Assembly: GCA_963823245.1 (NCBI GenBank)
Contig: CAWGKQ010000007.1
Location: 186,001-250,000 of the forward strand
Source of the DNA: JAWVFM01 sp963823245
GTDB taxonomy: Bacteria; Actinomycetota; Thermoleophilia; Solirubrobacterales; 70-9
Length of the DNA stretch: 64,000 nt
Direction: 5' to 3'
Shown here: one piece after another, positions 16,898 to 26,235 of the stretch
Position numbering within the stretch: the first letter of the stretch is position 1
Layout: each line of letters begins with the position of its first letter
The notes under the pieces: model-generated
The model's database searches: none
What the model saw: only the letters and a program-made list of their open reading frames with translations
What the model was told of the DNA's origin: nothing
Position numbers and translations under genes: made by a program

Positions 16898-17779
16898 GTG
16901 GTAACACACATCGTGTCGGATGTAACGAAGCGAGAGAGGCGAGCTCAGACCGTGGAGACACTCGATTCCAGTCCGTCCGCCGCGCCCCCGGACGCCGCGC
17001 CACCGCGCGAGCCGCTCGCACCAGAAGTTGATCGCTATGAAGCCGTAAAGCAGTACTCCCTCCGTCAGATCCTTGGGGTGTGGGCGGCGGCGGCCGTGCC
17101 GATGGCTGTGCTCGCTTGGATCGTCGCTCCCTGGCTCAGAGACCAGCTCGGGGGCGCTGAGCCGCTCGGCCAGGCGCTGCTTATCTGCCTGACGGCGGGG
17201 CTGATCTGGCAATTCGTGCTGGTGCTGATCCTCGTGAGGTGGGAGCTCGGGTCGCTTGAATGGCCGCGGGTGCGGGACGCCCTGTGGCTGCGGCCGCCCC
17301 GGGACCCGAAGACCGGGCGCGTGGGCGGCAAGGTCTGGTGGTGGGCGGTTCTGTTCGCAGGCCTCTTCGGCCTCTGGACGCTCGTGCCCACGATCCCGGG
17401 ACCCGCGGTCAGGGACTTCGGCGCTTTCATAGGCTCCACCCGCGCCGAACACTTCTTCAGCGGAGCATGGGGCTGGTACGCGGTGCTCGTCGTGCTCGTC
17501 GTCTTCAACACCGTCCTCGGTGAGGAGCTGCTCTTCCGCGGGCTGCTGTTGCCGCGCATGCGAGCGGTCTTCGGAAAACGCGATTGGGTCGCCAACGGGG
17601 CCCTGTTCGCGCTCTACCACCTACATCAGCCGTGGAGCATTCCCTCCACCTTTGTGGACGGGATCTTCCTTGAGGCTTATCCCTCGCGGCGGTTCCAGAG
17701 CGCGTGGATGGGGATCATCGTGCACTCGACTGCGAGCGTCTTCGTCATCGTCCTCGTCCTCGGCCTCGTCCTCAAGTAG
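16898..17779 (+). CDS. CPBP-family (CAAX protease-like) intramembrane metalloprotease
   Basis: 293 residues, GTG 16898 with GGGGAGG upstream. A hydrophilic N-terminus (~45 residues) is followed by about six transmembrane helices and the ABI/CPBP motifs: GEELLFRGLLLPRMRA (EExxxR), ALFALYHLHQPW (FxxxH) and MGIIVHSTASVF (third His). These Glu/His residues bind the catalytic metal. Family members process prenylated proteins or serve in bacteriocin self-immunity; here the substrate is unknown. Three bases before the next gene, probably co-transcribed. Confidence 0.9.
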   Translation: MVTHIVSDVTKRERRAQTVETLDSSPSAAPPDAAPPREPLAPEVDRYEAVKQYSLRQILGVWAAAAVPMAVLAWIVAPWLRDQLGGAEPLGQALLICLTAGLIWQFVLVLILVRWELGSLEWPRVRDALWLRPPRDPKTGRVGGKVWWWAVLFAGLFGLWTLVPTIPGPAVRDFGAFIGSTRAEHFFSGAWGWYAVLVVLVVFNTVLGEELLFRGLLLPRMRAVFGKRDWVANGALFALYHLHQPWSIPSTFVDGIFLEAYPSRRFQSAWMGIIVHSTASVFVIVLVLGLVLK

Positions 17780-17781
17780 CG

Positions 17782-18570
17782 ATGGCTAACCCAACCGCGA
17801 CAGAGCAGAACCCCGAGCCCGAGCAGGCCCGCCCCGCGGCCCCCGTGGCGCCGCCCGCGCCGTCGAGGTGGACCGGCGGGCGGATCGCGATGATCGTGGG
17901 GGGAAGCCTTCTGGCGCTCATCGCGCTGGGCGTGATCGCAGGCGGCGCGTACGGGCTCTGGCTGCACACGACCCAGCGCTCTGACGGCTACGTGATGACC
18001 TCGAGCGAGCGCTTCGGCACGGGCAGCTACGCGCTAGCGACGAGGACCCTGGACATCAGCTCCGACGTGCCCAGCTTCCTCTATGGCCGCGACTGGCTCG
18101 GCGACGTGCGCATCCGGGGGGAGAGCGCGAATCCGAACCGGCCACTCTTCATCGGGATCGCCCGCAAGGATGACGTCGACCGCTATCTGGCGGGCGTGGC
18201 CCACACGGAGGTGGTGGATGTCAACGCGAACCCGTTCGGTACGACCTACCAGCCGAGCTACCGCGCCCGGCCCGGCGGCAAGCCGGCGACTCCTCCCGGC
18301 CGCGCGAGGTTCTGGGTTGCCCGCGTCGCGGGGCGGGGCAGCCAGGCGCTCACATGGAGCGTCAAGCAGGGGCAGTGGTCGGTTGTCGTGATGCGGCCCG
18401 ATGGCTCGCGCGGGGTGTCCGCCGACCTCGCGGCGGGCGCGAAGCTGCCGGCCCTCCTGTGGGCGTCGATCGGCCTGCTCGTGTTCGGGCTGCTCACCCT
18501 GGCCGGCGCGGTGGCGCTGATCTACTTCGGCGCGCGCGAGCGCCGCGCTCCGGCGCCACCGGCCGCGTAG
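17782..18570 (+). CDS. Membrane protein of unknown function with extracytoplasmic domain
   Basis: 262 residues: Pro/Ala-rich cytoplasmic start, helix at about 33-55 (IAMIVGGSLLALIALGVIAG), an exported domain of ~150 residues (DVRIRGESANPNRPLFIGIA, DDVDRYLAGVAHTEVVDV, QGQWSVVVMRPDGSRGV) and a second helix (IGLLVFGLLTLAGAVALIYF). This layout is common in actinobacteria but I know no assigned function. ATG 17782 is two bases after the CPBP protease stop, so the protease and this protein probably act together. Confidence 0.8.
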   Translation: MANPTATEQNPEPEQARPAAPVAPPAPSRWTGGRIAMIVGGSLLALIALGVIAGGAYGLWLHTTQRSDGYVMTSSERFGTGSYALATRTLDISSDVPSFLYGRDWLGDVRIRGESANPNRPLFIGIARKDDVDRYLAGVAHTEVVDVNANPFGTTYQPSYRARPGGKPATPPGRARFWVARVAGRGSQALTWSVKQGQWSVVVMRPDGSRGVSADLAAGAKLPALLWASIGLLVFGLLTLAGAVALIYFGARERRAPAPPAA

Positions 18571-18611
18571 GGCACCCGATTGACACTCACAGCCCATCCG
18601 CGCACGGTCGC

Positions 18612-18657
18612 CCTGGATCGCACCCAGGAGGTCGGGGGTTCGAGTCCCCTAGATGCT
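18612..18657 (+). pseudogene. tRNA-Ala(CGC)-like 3'-half fragment
   Basis: Anticodon stem CCTGG/CCAGG around loop ATCGCAC (anticodon CGC), variable AGGTC and T-arm GGGGGTTCGAGTCCCCT are present. The acceptor (AGATGCT) lacks a 5' partner and no D-arm is visible. It looks like a truncated tRNA left by integration. An IS982-like gene follows immediately. Confidence 0.55.
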
Positions 18658-18667
18658 TGATTCCAAA

Positions 18668-19468
18668 TCAGGCGCCGTAGGCGGCGAAGCGCCGCCCGGG
18701 CTGGCCGATCTCGGCGTTATGCCAAAGGCCGGCGGCGAGGGCGAGTAGGCGCAGCCCGACACGAGCGCAAAGGCCGGGCAGCGTCCGTGCTCCGTGGCGC
18801 TCGAGGCCGAGCTGGCCCTTGCAGGTCCAAAACACCGACTCGATCCATTGGCGAACCCGCCCCAGCGAGCCGAAGCGGGGCTCCTCGTCCTTTCGGTCAG
18901 GTCGCAGGAATGTGGCGCCCCGGTCGGCGATCCAGCGCTCGAACTCCTGACCGGCAAAGCCCTTGTCGGCGATCAGGAGGTGACCGGCCAGTGGGACCCG
19001 CTCGAGCATCTCGCGGGCGACCTCGCGCTCCGGGGGGGGGGGATGGGGTGCGTCGGCGGCGCAGAGCAGGTAGAGCGGCCGGTGCGGAGTGGCTCGGCGT
19101 GCGTGGCGGCGTGCTGCGACGAGCGACGCGCGGTTCGCGAGGCCCGCGGGCACCGGCGTGAGTCGAGGAGCGCGCCATCGCACCACGCCGGCGAGGTGAA
19201 GGCAGGTAGTTGATCGCTCGCTCGATCGGGGTAGGTGGCGAAGGGCTCGAGTAGCGGTGCGGGTGGGGAACAGGTGAGCGAGGCGGTAGGCGGCCAGGGC
19301 GAGGAACTGGCGGTCGTTGGGCAGGCCCATGAAGACCTGGGCGATCGCCAGGGTGATGAGCTCTGAGTCGGTGATCTTCGGCGGACGGCCCGCTCCGCAA
19401 CGCGGAGGCAGGAAATCGTCGGTGAGAACGTAAATTGCCGTGAGAAGGGCGTCGAGTTGGGCGTGCAC
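18668..19468 (-). mobile_element. IS982-like transposase gene, frameshifted in the middle
   Basis: GTG 19468 follows GGAGGTGG. The N-terminus LDALLTAIYVLTDDFLPPRC plus GRPPKITDSELITLAIAQVF and the C-terminal half (LLIADKGFAGQEFERWIADR, RQWIESVFWTCKGQLGLERH) match IS982-family DDE transposases. The central ~90 residues read sensibly only in other frames (LPAFTSPAWCDGALL), so one or two indels separate the catalytic residues. I could not identify terminal inverted repeats or a target duplication. The tRNA-Ala fragment lies just outside one end. Confidence 0.75.
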
Positions 19469-19894
19469 GAGGCCACCTCCGTGGTCGACGTTGCTTTAGC
19501 AACGCCTTCCTTCGGCGTCCTTCGTGCTGCCTCCTTGCCTACCCAGCCTGGATGCGGTCCCGCGGAACCGCCGGCGGGATTAGGAATCAACCATCTAGCT
19601 CCATCTCGGAAAGCCCTGCTATCGCGGGGTTTGCTGGATCCGACGCGGTTCGGGCTGTCCGCACAAGACCCGATCTGGTGCCCATTGGAGCCCATTGTTG
19701 GTGGCGTCATCCGGCCAGCCGCTCCTGCCTCTCGCGTAAGGGAGGAAGCGACGGCGAGACATGGCTTCGCTCCGAGCGCCTTATCCCAGGGGCGTCTCGA
19801 TATCGGCCTGGAAGCGCCCGCTCGTCGTCCAAGGCGAGCGTCTGGCGAGCGTCATCGCAGACTCCCGCTTCTCGCGAAGACGCAGAAGCGCCGC

Positions 19895-19930
19895 CTACTC
19901 CCGCAGCCCGGCGGCTTCGAGGGCGTTGGG
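19895..19930 (-). pseudogene. NTF2/SnoaL-like tail remnant
   Basis: The minus strand reads FPNALEAAGLRE-stop, the conserved 3' end of the MSQENV family, with nothing of the family body upstream. Another isolated cassette end. Confidence 0.6.
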
Positions 19931-19957
19931 AAAGGGGGCGTGATTGCCCCCTTTCCC
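19928..19957. terminator. Perfect 12-bp hairpin
   Basis: GGGAAAGGGGGC-gtgatt-GCCCCCTTTCCC. It lies 8 bp beyond the stop of the small secreted gene at 19965 (minus) and is followed by TTT on the plus strand. Likely terminator for the minus-strand gene, although a U-run is lacking on that side. Confidence 0.6.
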
Positions 19958-19964
19958 TTTCCGG

Positions 19965-20201
19965 TCATCCGCCCCCGATGCCGCACAGGGCCTTGAGCGT
20001 GATTTCGCCCTCGCGGACTGCCTGCGGAGAATCCCCGAAGAACGTGTCGGCAGCGACTCGACGGTTGCCAAATATCTGGTCGATATTGGCGACGAACTGC
20101 CCGTTACACGACGCGGGCGCAGGATCGGCGGCCACCGGACTGGCGAACGCGCCCAGACCAAGCGCACCGGCCGCCAACAGTGCCAGGGCTGCCTTTCTCA
20201 T
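19965..20201 (-). CDS. Small secreted protein, unknown
   Basis: 78 residues from ATG 20201 (GAAGGGA upstream). Signal peptide MRKAALALLAAGALGLGAFA with cleavage near ASPVAA-DP. The mature ~52 residues (CNGQFVANIDQIFGNRRVAA, ALCGIGGG) contain two cysteines that could pair. No family recognised beyond a typical small secreted actinobacterial protein. A strong hairpin lies downstream. Confidence 0.65.
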   Translation of the reverse strand: MRKAALALLAAGALGLGAFASPVAADPAPASCNGQFVANIDQIFGNRRVAADTFFGDSPQAVREGEITLKALCGIGGG

Positions 20202-20425
20202 GACGGTCCCTTCCAGTAGGACGGTGATGAGTGGTGCGACCGTACTCCGCTGGGCCGTGGGCCGTGCGTCGCAGTCGTCATCGCGTCTCCCTTCTTCCCG
20301 CCAAGTGTCCCGCCCGCCCCCGGAATGTGCGCGATTGTGGCTTCGGACAACTACGGAGAGGTGCAACCGACCGCAGGAAGCCGGCCTGCGGTGCCGGTCG
20401 ATCGTTCTGCCAGCAGGGCCGCCTT

Positions 20426-21061
20426 TCAGGAGGCGGATGCTCGCAGCGCTTCGGCCCGCTCCTTCACGCCGAGCAGAAAGCGGCGGGTCATGATGAACGA
20501 CGCAGGCTCCATGATCCGCATCCCGAGCCACCAGACAGCTGTGTTCGGCACACGCTCCGTGCCACGCGTAACAAAGCGCGTGCGTTGATCGTCCACTGGA
20601 TACAGACCAAACTGCCACACCCACACAAAGCCACCAGCCCGGTAGCTCAGAGCGAGCGCGCGGAGCGGTTCCAGAACTCCCACGGTTAGCTCTGTACCTG
20701 TGCTTCCCCAGGGGATCTTGTCGCCCACGGCGAGCTGCTGAAACTCGGGGAGGATGCGAGTCGCGCTCGGACGATCGAGAAAGCCAAAGAGTCGGTCAAG
20801 CCTGTCGTAGCTATACAACCCGCCACGCTGGTAGCCGATCTGCACCAGCCACGGCCAGATGTCCTCCGGCGGCGCATTCACGGTGACCGCCTGCATCGAC
20901 ATCTCCGTCGGATTGGGGATCAGCGCATCGCCGGGCATCGCACGCGCCAACTCCTCAGCTGTCGTATCCCACCGGCTAAACCAACGCCTGACCGGAAACC
21001 AGTAGACCGCCGCGAGCGTCAGGAGTGCGACAAGCTTGGGGAGCCGTCGTCTTGTCTGCAT
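20426..21061 (-). CDS. Membrane-anchored SRPBCC-like protein
   Basis: 211 residues from ATG 21061. One N-terminal helix (LVALLTLAAVYWFP), then an SRPBCC-type domain: MSMQAVTVNAPPEDIWPWLV and QIGYQRGGLYSYDRLDRLFG, PWGSTGTELTVGVLEPLRAL. The phrase AVTVNAPPEDIWPWLVQIG is characteristic of polyketide-cyclase/START-like proteins that bind hydrophobic ligands. The ligand is unknown. A truncated alpha/beta hydrolase tail lies at its 5' side on the other strand. Confidence 0.75.
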   Translation of the reverse strand: MQTRRRLPKLVALLTLAAVYWFPVRRWFSRWDTTAEELARAMPGDALIPNPTEMSMQAVTVNAPPEDIWPWLVQIGYQRGGLYSYDRLDRLFGFLDRPSATRILPEFQQLAVGDKIPWGSTGTELTVGVLEPLRALALSYRAGGFVWVWQFGLYPVDDQRTRFVTRGTERVPNTAVWWLGMRIMEPASFIMTRRFLLGVKERAEALRASAS

Positions 21062-21084
21062 AGATCTCCTGCACCTCCTCCAGT

Positions 21085-21234
21085 TCAGACTTGCCCAACG
21101 CCCTCGAAAAGCTCCTCTGGTTCGGCGAATCCGGCCACGAGCCCTTCGCCGACGAGCCCGCGAAGTTCAATGGCGCGATGGCCGAGTTGGTTCGTCCCGT
21201 TGTGTCCTCGGGCCTTCCGGCACCCGCCACGTGA
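21085..21234 (+). pseudogene. Alpha/beta hydrolase C-terminal fragment
   Basis: One open frame: DLPNALEKLLWFGESGHEPF then DEPAKFNGAMAELVRPVV. The SGHxPxxDEPxKFN segment carries the catalytic-triad His of alpha/beta hydrolases. The rest of the enzyme is absent; upstream is the divergent SRPBCC gene. Truncated relic. Confidence 0.65.
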
Positions 21235-21297
21235 CAGTCGATGCGGGCACCTCCTGCGGGCCCGTCTCCCGGTAGTCGACGAGCAGCTGCCGCTGGC

Positions 21298-21486
21298 TCA
21301 GCTCATCGGTCGCTTCAGTAACACGACCGGCCAGGCGACCAGGTCACCGCGCTTGAGACTTAAACCAACCGCTTCCCAACCGGCAGCGCCTAGCTCGTTG
21401 AGCCGATCCGGGCTTAACCCGGAGTCCCTCTTCTTGACCTTGCCGGCCGCCTCCAGGGGGACAAGCATATATTCCCATCTCTGCAT
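21298..21486 (-). CDS. DUF4177-like small protein
   Basis: 62 residues: MQRWEYMLVPLEAAGKV, then LNELGAAGWEAVGLSLKRGD and VVLLKRP. The WEYxxVPL start and LNxLGxxGWE motif define DUF4177-type proteins, small beta-sheet proteins of unknown function. A fragment of a second copy lies just upstream on the same strand. Confidence 0.75.
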   Translation of the reverse strand: MQRWEYMLVPLEAAGKVKKRDSGLSPDRLNELGAAGWEAVGLSLKRGDLVAWPVVLLKRPMS

Positions 21487-21517
21487 CGGCCCACTGTGAC
21501 TCGTGCCGGCAGCGTTG

Positions 21518-21583
21518 TCAATCAGCCGCAGCGACCAGCCAGGCGACCAGATTACCGCGACTGAGAGTCAAATCAACCGCTCC
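21518..21583 (-). pseudogene. DUF4177 fragment, tandem copy
   Basis: Minus strand reads AVDLTLSRGNLVAWLVAAAD-stop, clearly homologous to AVGLSLKRGDLVAWPV in the intact gene. At DNA level 21539-21583 resembles 21331-21376. Its 5' part is missing, replaced by the end of the universal stress gene. Confidence 0.6.
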
Positions 21584-22470
21584 GCGAGGGAGGTCTCGTC
21601 CCGGTCCGAGTCTCGGACCGGATGACTGGCGGGCCTCACGATCAGGAGCGAGCACGGGGCGGCGTGCACGACCCTCTCGCTGACGCCCCCGAGGGCCGCC
21701 AGCCCGCTGCGCCCGCGACTGCCGATGACGATCAACGAGGCTTCGGCGTCGTTCGCGACCTCGACGATTCTCCTCTGCGCGGGCCCCCCACCTCCGTCCT
21801 CACCGTGGCCTCGCTGCCGATGGCGCCGATCAACGCGGCGGCCTCCTCGCCGATGCCCGCGGCGGATCGATCCGCGGCGTTCCCCGTGATCACGCTCGAG
21901 CCGCAGCGAGCGATGGGGCCGGCGACACGGGCCGCGTCGAGCGACGGCGGCGAGCCGTCGTTCGCGTGGACGATCAGGCGCGGGAAATCGGCGCCGTCGT
22001 GTCGAGCGATGAGAGCCGAGCACGACGCATAGTGGGCGATCGCCGTCGCAACGCTTCCGAACAGGACTCCCGCCGGCCGCGATCTTCCGTGCGAGCCGAC
22101 GCACACCAGATCCGCCTCCAGATTCGAGATCCCCGCCAGCAAGGCCGCCGCGTCGGCCCCTCGTATCAGGATCGGCTTCAGCTGCGGTACCTCCTCGCGG
22201 GCGCGGCGAAGCGCCGAAGCTGATTCCTCGCGGAGCCTTGCCATAACCTGCGCGGCCTCGACGCCGGCGTAGACCGCGACTCCCGGGTCCCAGGCAGACA
22301 GCCCTCAGTAGGTGGGCCCCTCGCCCGCGATCCGCACCGCCTGGCGAGCCGCCTCGAGGCTCTCAGCCGAGGTGTCGACGCCGCAGACGACGGTTCGGAA
22401 GTCGATGTCCGCCTCCGACGCGGTCTCCGGTTCTGTCGCTTCTGGCGGCAGGCCATCGAGACTAGCCGCT
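21568..22470 (-). pseudogene. Two-domain universal stress protein, frameshifted
   Basis: Three frame segments join: RTVVCGVDTSAESLEAARQA (22390-22305), then MARLREESASALRR to GSHGRSRPAGVLFGSVATAI and LIVHANDGSPPSLDAARVAG, then LIVIGSRGRSGLAALGGVSE with ERVVHAAPCSLLIVRPAS. Each Usp domain keeps the G-x2-G-x9-G(S/T) ATP-binding motif. Length (~290) fits tandem-UspA proteins that bind ATP in starvation or hypoxia. Frame breaks near 22310 and 21785 may be sequencing errors. No clear start codon; the 5' end abuts the divergent ABC gene. Confidence 0.75.
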
Positions 22471-22481
22471 ACGGTCGGGAC

Positions 22482-23213
22482 GTGGCAGACGCCCCCGCCG
22501 CTCCCCTCGTCGAGCTCTCCGGCGTCGGCCGCCGATATCGCGTCGGCGAGGTGACGGTCAAGGCGCTCGAGAACATCGATCTCAGGGTCGAGGCCGGCGA
22601 GTTCGCCGTGATCCTGGGCCCGTCGGGCAGCGGCAAGACGACGCTGCTGAACATGGTCGGCGCGCTGGACTCGCCGAGCGAGGGCAAAGTGCAGATCGCC
22701 GGCGAGGACATCACGCGCGCGACACGCAAGCAGCTCTTTCGATTTCGGCGGCACACGGTGAGCTTCGTCTTCCAGGCCTTCAATCTGTTCCCGGCGCTGA
22801 CCGCCTTGGAGAACGTCGAGTTCGGGGCCGACGTCAGCGGTCGCGGCGCGGCCCGGGAGGTCGCCACCGACCTTCTCGCTCGCGTCGGCCTCGGATCGCG
22901 GCTCGGCCACTTCCCGCACGAACTGTCGGGCGGGGAGCAGCAGCGGGTGGCCATCGCCCGCGGCCTCGCCACCGGCAACCCGATCATGCTCGCCGACGAG
23001 CCCACTGGCGAGCTCGATTTCCGGACCGGCGTCCAGATCCTCGAGTTGCTCCACGAGCAGACCCACTCGGAGAACACGGCCGTCCTGATCGTCACCCACA
23101 ACCGGGAGATCGCCCGAGTGGCCCACCGGGTCATCGAGCTCTCCAGCGGCCGGATCGTCTCCGACGCCCCGACTCCCGGGGGGCCGGCCGAGATCTCGGA
23201 GCTCCACTGGTAG
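22482..23213 (+). CDS. ABC transporter ATP-binding protein (MacB/LolD type)
   Basis: 243 residues from GTG 22482. Walker A GPSGSGKTTLLN, Q-loop VFQAFNLFPALT, signature LSGGEQQRVAIARGLA, Walker B IMLADEPTGELD and H-loop IVTHNREIA. It belongs to the family paired with FtsX-like permeases that export peptides, lipoproteins or lipids, or act by mechanotransmission. Normally the D-loop reads DEPTGNLD; here GELD. Two bases separate it from the permease gene. Confidence 0.93.
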   Translation: MADAPAAPLVELSGVGRRYRVGEVTVKALENIDLRVEAGEFAVILGPSGSGKTTLLNMVGALDSPSEGKVQIAGEDITRATRKQLFRFRRHTVSFVFQAFNLFPALTALENVEFGADVSGRGAAREVATDLLARVGLGSRLGHFPHELSGGEQQRVAIARGLATGNPIMLADEPTGELDFRTGVQILELLHEQTHSENTAVLIVTHNREIARVAHRVIELSSGRIVSDAPTPGGPAEISELHW

Positions 23214-23215
23214 CG

Positions 23216-25669
23216 GTGAGACGGGCGGGGTTCTGGCTTCGATGGTCCTGGCGCGACCTGCGGCGGCGCTGGCTGCTCGTGATCGCGATCGCTCTGGTGA
23301 TCGCGATCGGCACCGGGCTGTATGCCGGGCTCGGCAGCATGGAGGACTGGCGGGTCGCCTCGAACGACGCCAGCTTCGCCGCTCTCAACAGCCATGACGT
23401 GGAGGTGGCCCTCACCGAGGGCGGGTTCGCCGCCCAGGGTCGCCTCGCGGGGGTGATCCGATCCTCGCCGGTCGGTCGCGGCGTGGCGCAGGTCGGCGAG
23501 CGGCTGATCGTGCCAACGCAGGTCGCGTTCGCGAAGCGTGGCTCGAAGCCGCTGTTGACGCCGGGGCAGATCGTCGGCTCGGAGCTCGGCCCGTCCGGGC
23601 CGACGATCGACGGGGTCGCGCCGGCAAGGGGCAGAGGCCTTCGAGCAGGTGACGCGGGACGGCCGGTGGCCGTTCTCGACGCGAGCTTCGCGCAGTTCCA
23701 CGATCTCCCGGCTTCGGGGTCGCTGCGAGTCTCGGGCGGTCGCCGGCTCCGCTACGTCGGTCAGGGGCGCTCGCCGGAGTACTTCCTCGTCACGCGGCCC
23801 GGCGGGGGCGACTTCGGGGGGGCCGAGTCGAACTTCGCGGTCCTCTTCACGTCCCTGCAGACGGCGCAGCGAATCATCGGCAGGCCACCGCGCGTCAACG
23901 ACGCCGTACTTCATCTGCGGGCGGGCGTCGACCCGGCGACGGTCCGGGGGCGGCTCCAGGCGGCCCTCGACCGGCGCTCGATCGGCGCGGACGTCACGAC
24001 CCTCTCCGACGAGGTCTCCCACCGCGTCCTCTATCAAGACGCTCGCGGCGACCAGAAGCTCTTCGACATCTTCGCGCTGCTGATCCTCGCCGGGGCGGCC
24101 TTCGCCGCCTTCAACCTCTCGAGCCGGATCGTCGAGGCGCAGCGCCGCGAGATCGGCGTCGGCATGGCCCTCGGGGTTCCGCCGCGCGAGCTCGCGATCA
24201 GGCCTCTGCTGCTCGGGGCGGAGATCGCCTTCGCGGGTGCCGCGCTCGGCCTCCTCCTCGGCCTCCTCGCCGGTGATCTGCTGAGGGGGGTGCTCGCGGA
24301 GTTCCTTCCGCTTCCCGTGATGCGAACCCCGTTCGAGCCGGGCGTCTTCATCCGCGGGGCGCTGATCGGCTTCCTGTTGCCGCTGATCGCCACCGCGATC
24401 CCGGTCTGGCGGGGCCTGCGGGTGGCGCCAATCGTGGCCATTCGCGTCGGCTTTCGCTCCGCCAAGTCGAGCGGGCTTGCGTCGGTCGCCAAGCGGCTGC
24501 GCCTTCCCGGATCGAGCCTGACCCAGATGCCCCTGCGCAACGTCCTTCGCGCTCCGCGGCGGAGCCTGATGACCGTGTTCGGGATCGGCGCCGTGGTGGC
24601 GGTGGTGATCGCGCTGCTCGGGTTCATCGACTCCTTCCTCGCCACGGTCGACCGCAGCCAAGCCGAGGTTGCGGGCGCGACCCCGAACCGCGTCACGGTG
24701 ACGCTCGACGGCTTCCGGCCGATTGGCTCGCTGGCCGTGCGTCGGATCGAGCGCGCGCCGCCCGTCGGCGCGGCCGAGCCCAGCGTCGACGTTCCCGGCT
24801 CGCTGGCGTCGGGATCGGGTCACTTCGATGCGTCGATCGAGCTCCTTAGTCCGCGAAGCCGGCTCTGGACGCCGACGATCGTCGCCGGACGCGGCCTTTC
24901 GCCGGGCGGGAACGGAATCGTGATCGCCGAGAAGGCCGCCGAGGACCTGGACGTCGCCGTCGGCGACAGGATCACGGTCACCCATCCCGAGCGGATCGGT
25001 CCGGGCTCGTTCGCCGAAGCTCGCTCGCGGGTCCGCGTCGTCGGCCTGCATCCGAACCCGTTCCGGATCTTCGCCTACATGGATCGAGGTCAGGCTGGGA
25101 GGTGGGGGCTCGAGGGCGCGACGAACCGGCTAGCCGTGGTCCCCGCCGCGGGGGCGACCGACGGTGACCTCGAGCGGGCGCTATTCCCCCTCCCCGCCGT
25201 GGCCGGAGTCGAGAGGGCGACGGCGACGACGGACTTCGTCCGCGAGCGGCTCGACGATTTCGTCGGCGTGTTGCGTGTCGTCGAGCTCTTCGCCCTGATC
25301 CTCGCGATCCTGATCGCCTTCAACTCGACGAGCATCAGTGCCGACGAGCGCGCACGCGAGACCGCCACGATGCTCGCCTTCGGCGTGCCGGCGGGCAGGA
25401 CGATGGCGCTGTCGATCGTGGAGGGGCTGATCACGGGGCTCGTCGGCACCCTAGTCGGCCTCGTCGCCGGACTTCTGATCGTCGGCTGGGTCGTGAACAA
25501 CACCCTGCCGGAGACGCTGCCCGACCTCGGCGTGATGATCTCGATTTCTCCCGGCTCGGTCCTCGTGGCGATCGTCGTCGGCGCCGCCGCCGTGGCCGCG
25601 GCGCCGCTGCTCACGGCGCGCCGGCTTCGTCGGATGGACGTCCCGGGAACGCTTCGGGTCATGGAGTAG
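23216..25669 (+). CDS. FtsX/MacB-like ABC transporter permease
   Basis: 817 residues, GTG 23216. Architecture: N-terminal helix (WLLVIAIALVIAIGTGLYAG), large extracytoplasmic domain, FtsX triplet of helices (~280-400: LFDIFALLILAGAAFAAFNL), a linker, a second helix (MTVFGIGAVVAVVIALLGFI), a second extracytoplasmic domain and a final FtsX triplet (VVELFALILAILIAFNSTSI, GLITGLVGTLVGLVAGLLIV). This double-FtsX form pairs with the ATPase just upstream. Likely exports a lipid or (lipo)protein; no dedicated substrate gene is adjacent. Confidence 0.92.
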   Translation: MRRAGFWLRWSWRDLRRRWLLVIAIALVIAIGTGLYAGLGSMEDWRVASNDASFAALNSHDVEVALTEGGFAAQGRLAGVIRSSPVGRGVAQVGERLIVPTQVAFAKRGSKPLLTPGQIVGSELGPSGPTIDGVAPARGRGLRAGDAGRPVAVLDASFAQFHDLPASGSLRVSGGRRLRYVGQGRSPEYFLVTRPGGGDFGGAESNFAVLFTSLQTAQRIIGRPPRVNDAVLHLRAGVDPATVRGRLQAALDRRSIGADVTTLSDEVSHRVLYQDARGDQKLFDIFALLILAGAAFAAFNLSSRIVEAQRREIGVGMALGVPPRELAIRPLLLGAEIAFAGAALGLLLGLLAGDLLRGVLAEFLPLPVMRTPFEPGVFIRGALIGFLLPLIATAIPVWRGLRVAPIVAIRVGFRSAKSSGLASVAKRLRLPGSSLTQMPLRNVLRAPRRSLMTVFGIGAVVAVVIALLGFIDSFLATVDRSQAEVAGATPNRVTVTLDGFRPIGSLAVRRIERAPPVGAAEPSVDVPGSLASGSGHFDASIELLSPRSRLWTPTIVAGRGLSPGGNGIVIAEKAAEDLDVAVGDRITVTHPERIGPGSFAEARSRVRVVGLHPNPFRIFAYMDRGQAGRWGLEGATNRLAVVPAAGATDGDLERALFPLPAVAGVERATATTDFVRERLDDFVGVLRVVELFALILAILIAFNSTSISADERARETATMLAFGVPAGRTMALSIVEGLITGLVGTLVGLVAGLLIVGWVVNNTLPETLPDLGVMISISPGSVLVAIVVGAAAVAAAPLLTARRLRRMDVPGTLRVME

Positions 25670-25745
25670 CGGGCTACCTGGACGGAGGGCGTCACCGACG
25701 CAGTTTGCGCCCGGTCGTGGAAGACCTCCTGGTCGGCGGCGACGC

Positions 25746-26169
25746 GTGTCGTCGCCGCCGACCCTCGCCGGTCGTCTACAACTGCTGAATGAAGCTCCTA
25801 GTGGCGCGTTGAACGATCGTCGCCCCGACCCGTCGCTCCGTGAGGCCTCCGAGGTCGCCGCCGAGCTCGGCACCGATCTCAGCCGCGGACTCGGCGCCGC
25901 CGAGGCGGCGACGCGGCTCGAGCGCAGCGGACCGAACGAGCTCGAGCCGGCGGAGGAGGTGTCGGCATGGCGCAGATTCCTCAGCCAGTTCGCTGACCCG
26001 CTGATCTACCTGCTGCTCGCGGCGGTCGTCATCGCGCTTATCGCCTGGGGAGTCGAGGGGGCCGACGGGGTGCCCTACGACGCGGTCGTGATCGCCGCGA
26101 TACTGGCCAAGCATCGTCCTCTCGGCCGCCGAAGCAAAGAAGCTGATCGAGCGTCGCCTGCGCTCGTGA
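25746..26169 (+). pseudogene. Cation P-type ATPase, N- and C-terminal ends joined by deletion
   Basis: The first ~115 residues match the start of a PMCA/SERCA-type ATPase (GLGAAEAATRLERSGPNELE, FLSQFADPLIYLLLAAVVIA, YDAVVIAAI). At about 26100 this joins another frame (WPSIVLSAAEAKKLIERRLR-stop) that looks like the C-terminal end of the same kind of pump. All catalytic domains, including DKTGT, are gone. Non-functional. A complete pump of this type is at 53721. The next gene starts 67 bp later. Confidence 0.75.
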
Positions 26170-26235
26170 GGGAGATTCGCCAGTTGCTGGGCCGCCGCCC
26201 GCGCGGCGGGTTGGAACCATGGCAGGCTTGGCGAC

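Noticed and set aside
20638..20668. CCCGGTAGCTCAGAGCGAGCGCGCGG resembles a tRNA 5' end (listed in two parts of under 20 bases in reading)
   Set aside because: It lies inside the SRPBCC gene, no anticodon or T-arm follows, and the acceptor has no partner.
22469..25051. Very long minus-strand open frame (860 codons) opposite the ABC transporter genes
   Set aside because: Arg/Asp/Gln/Pro-rich translation with no family features; it mirrors the GC-rich codons of the real plus-strand ATPase and permease.
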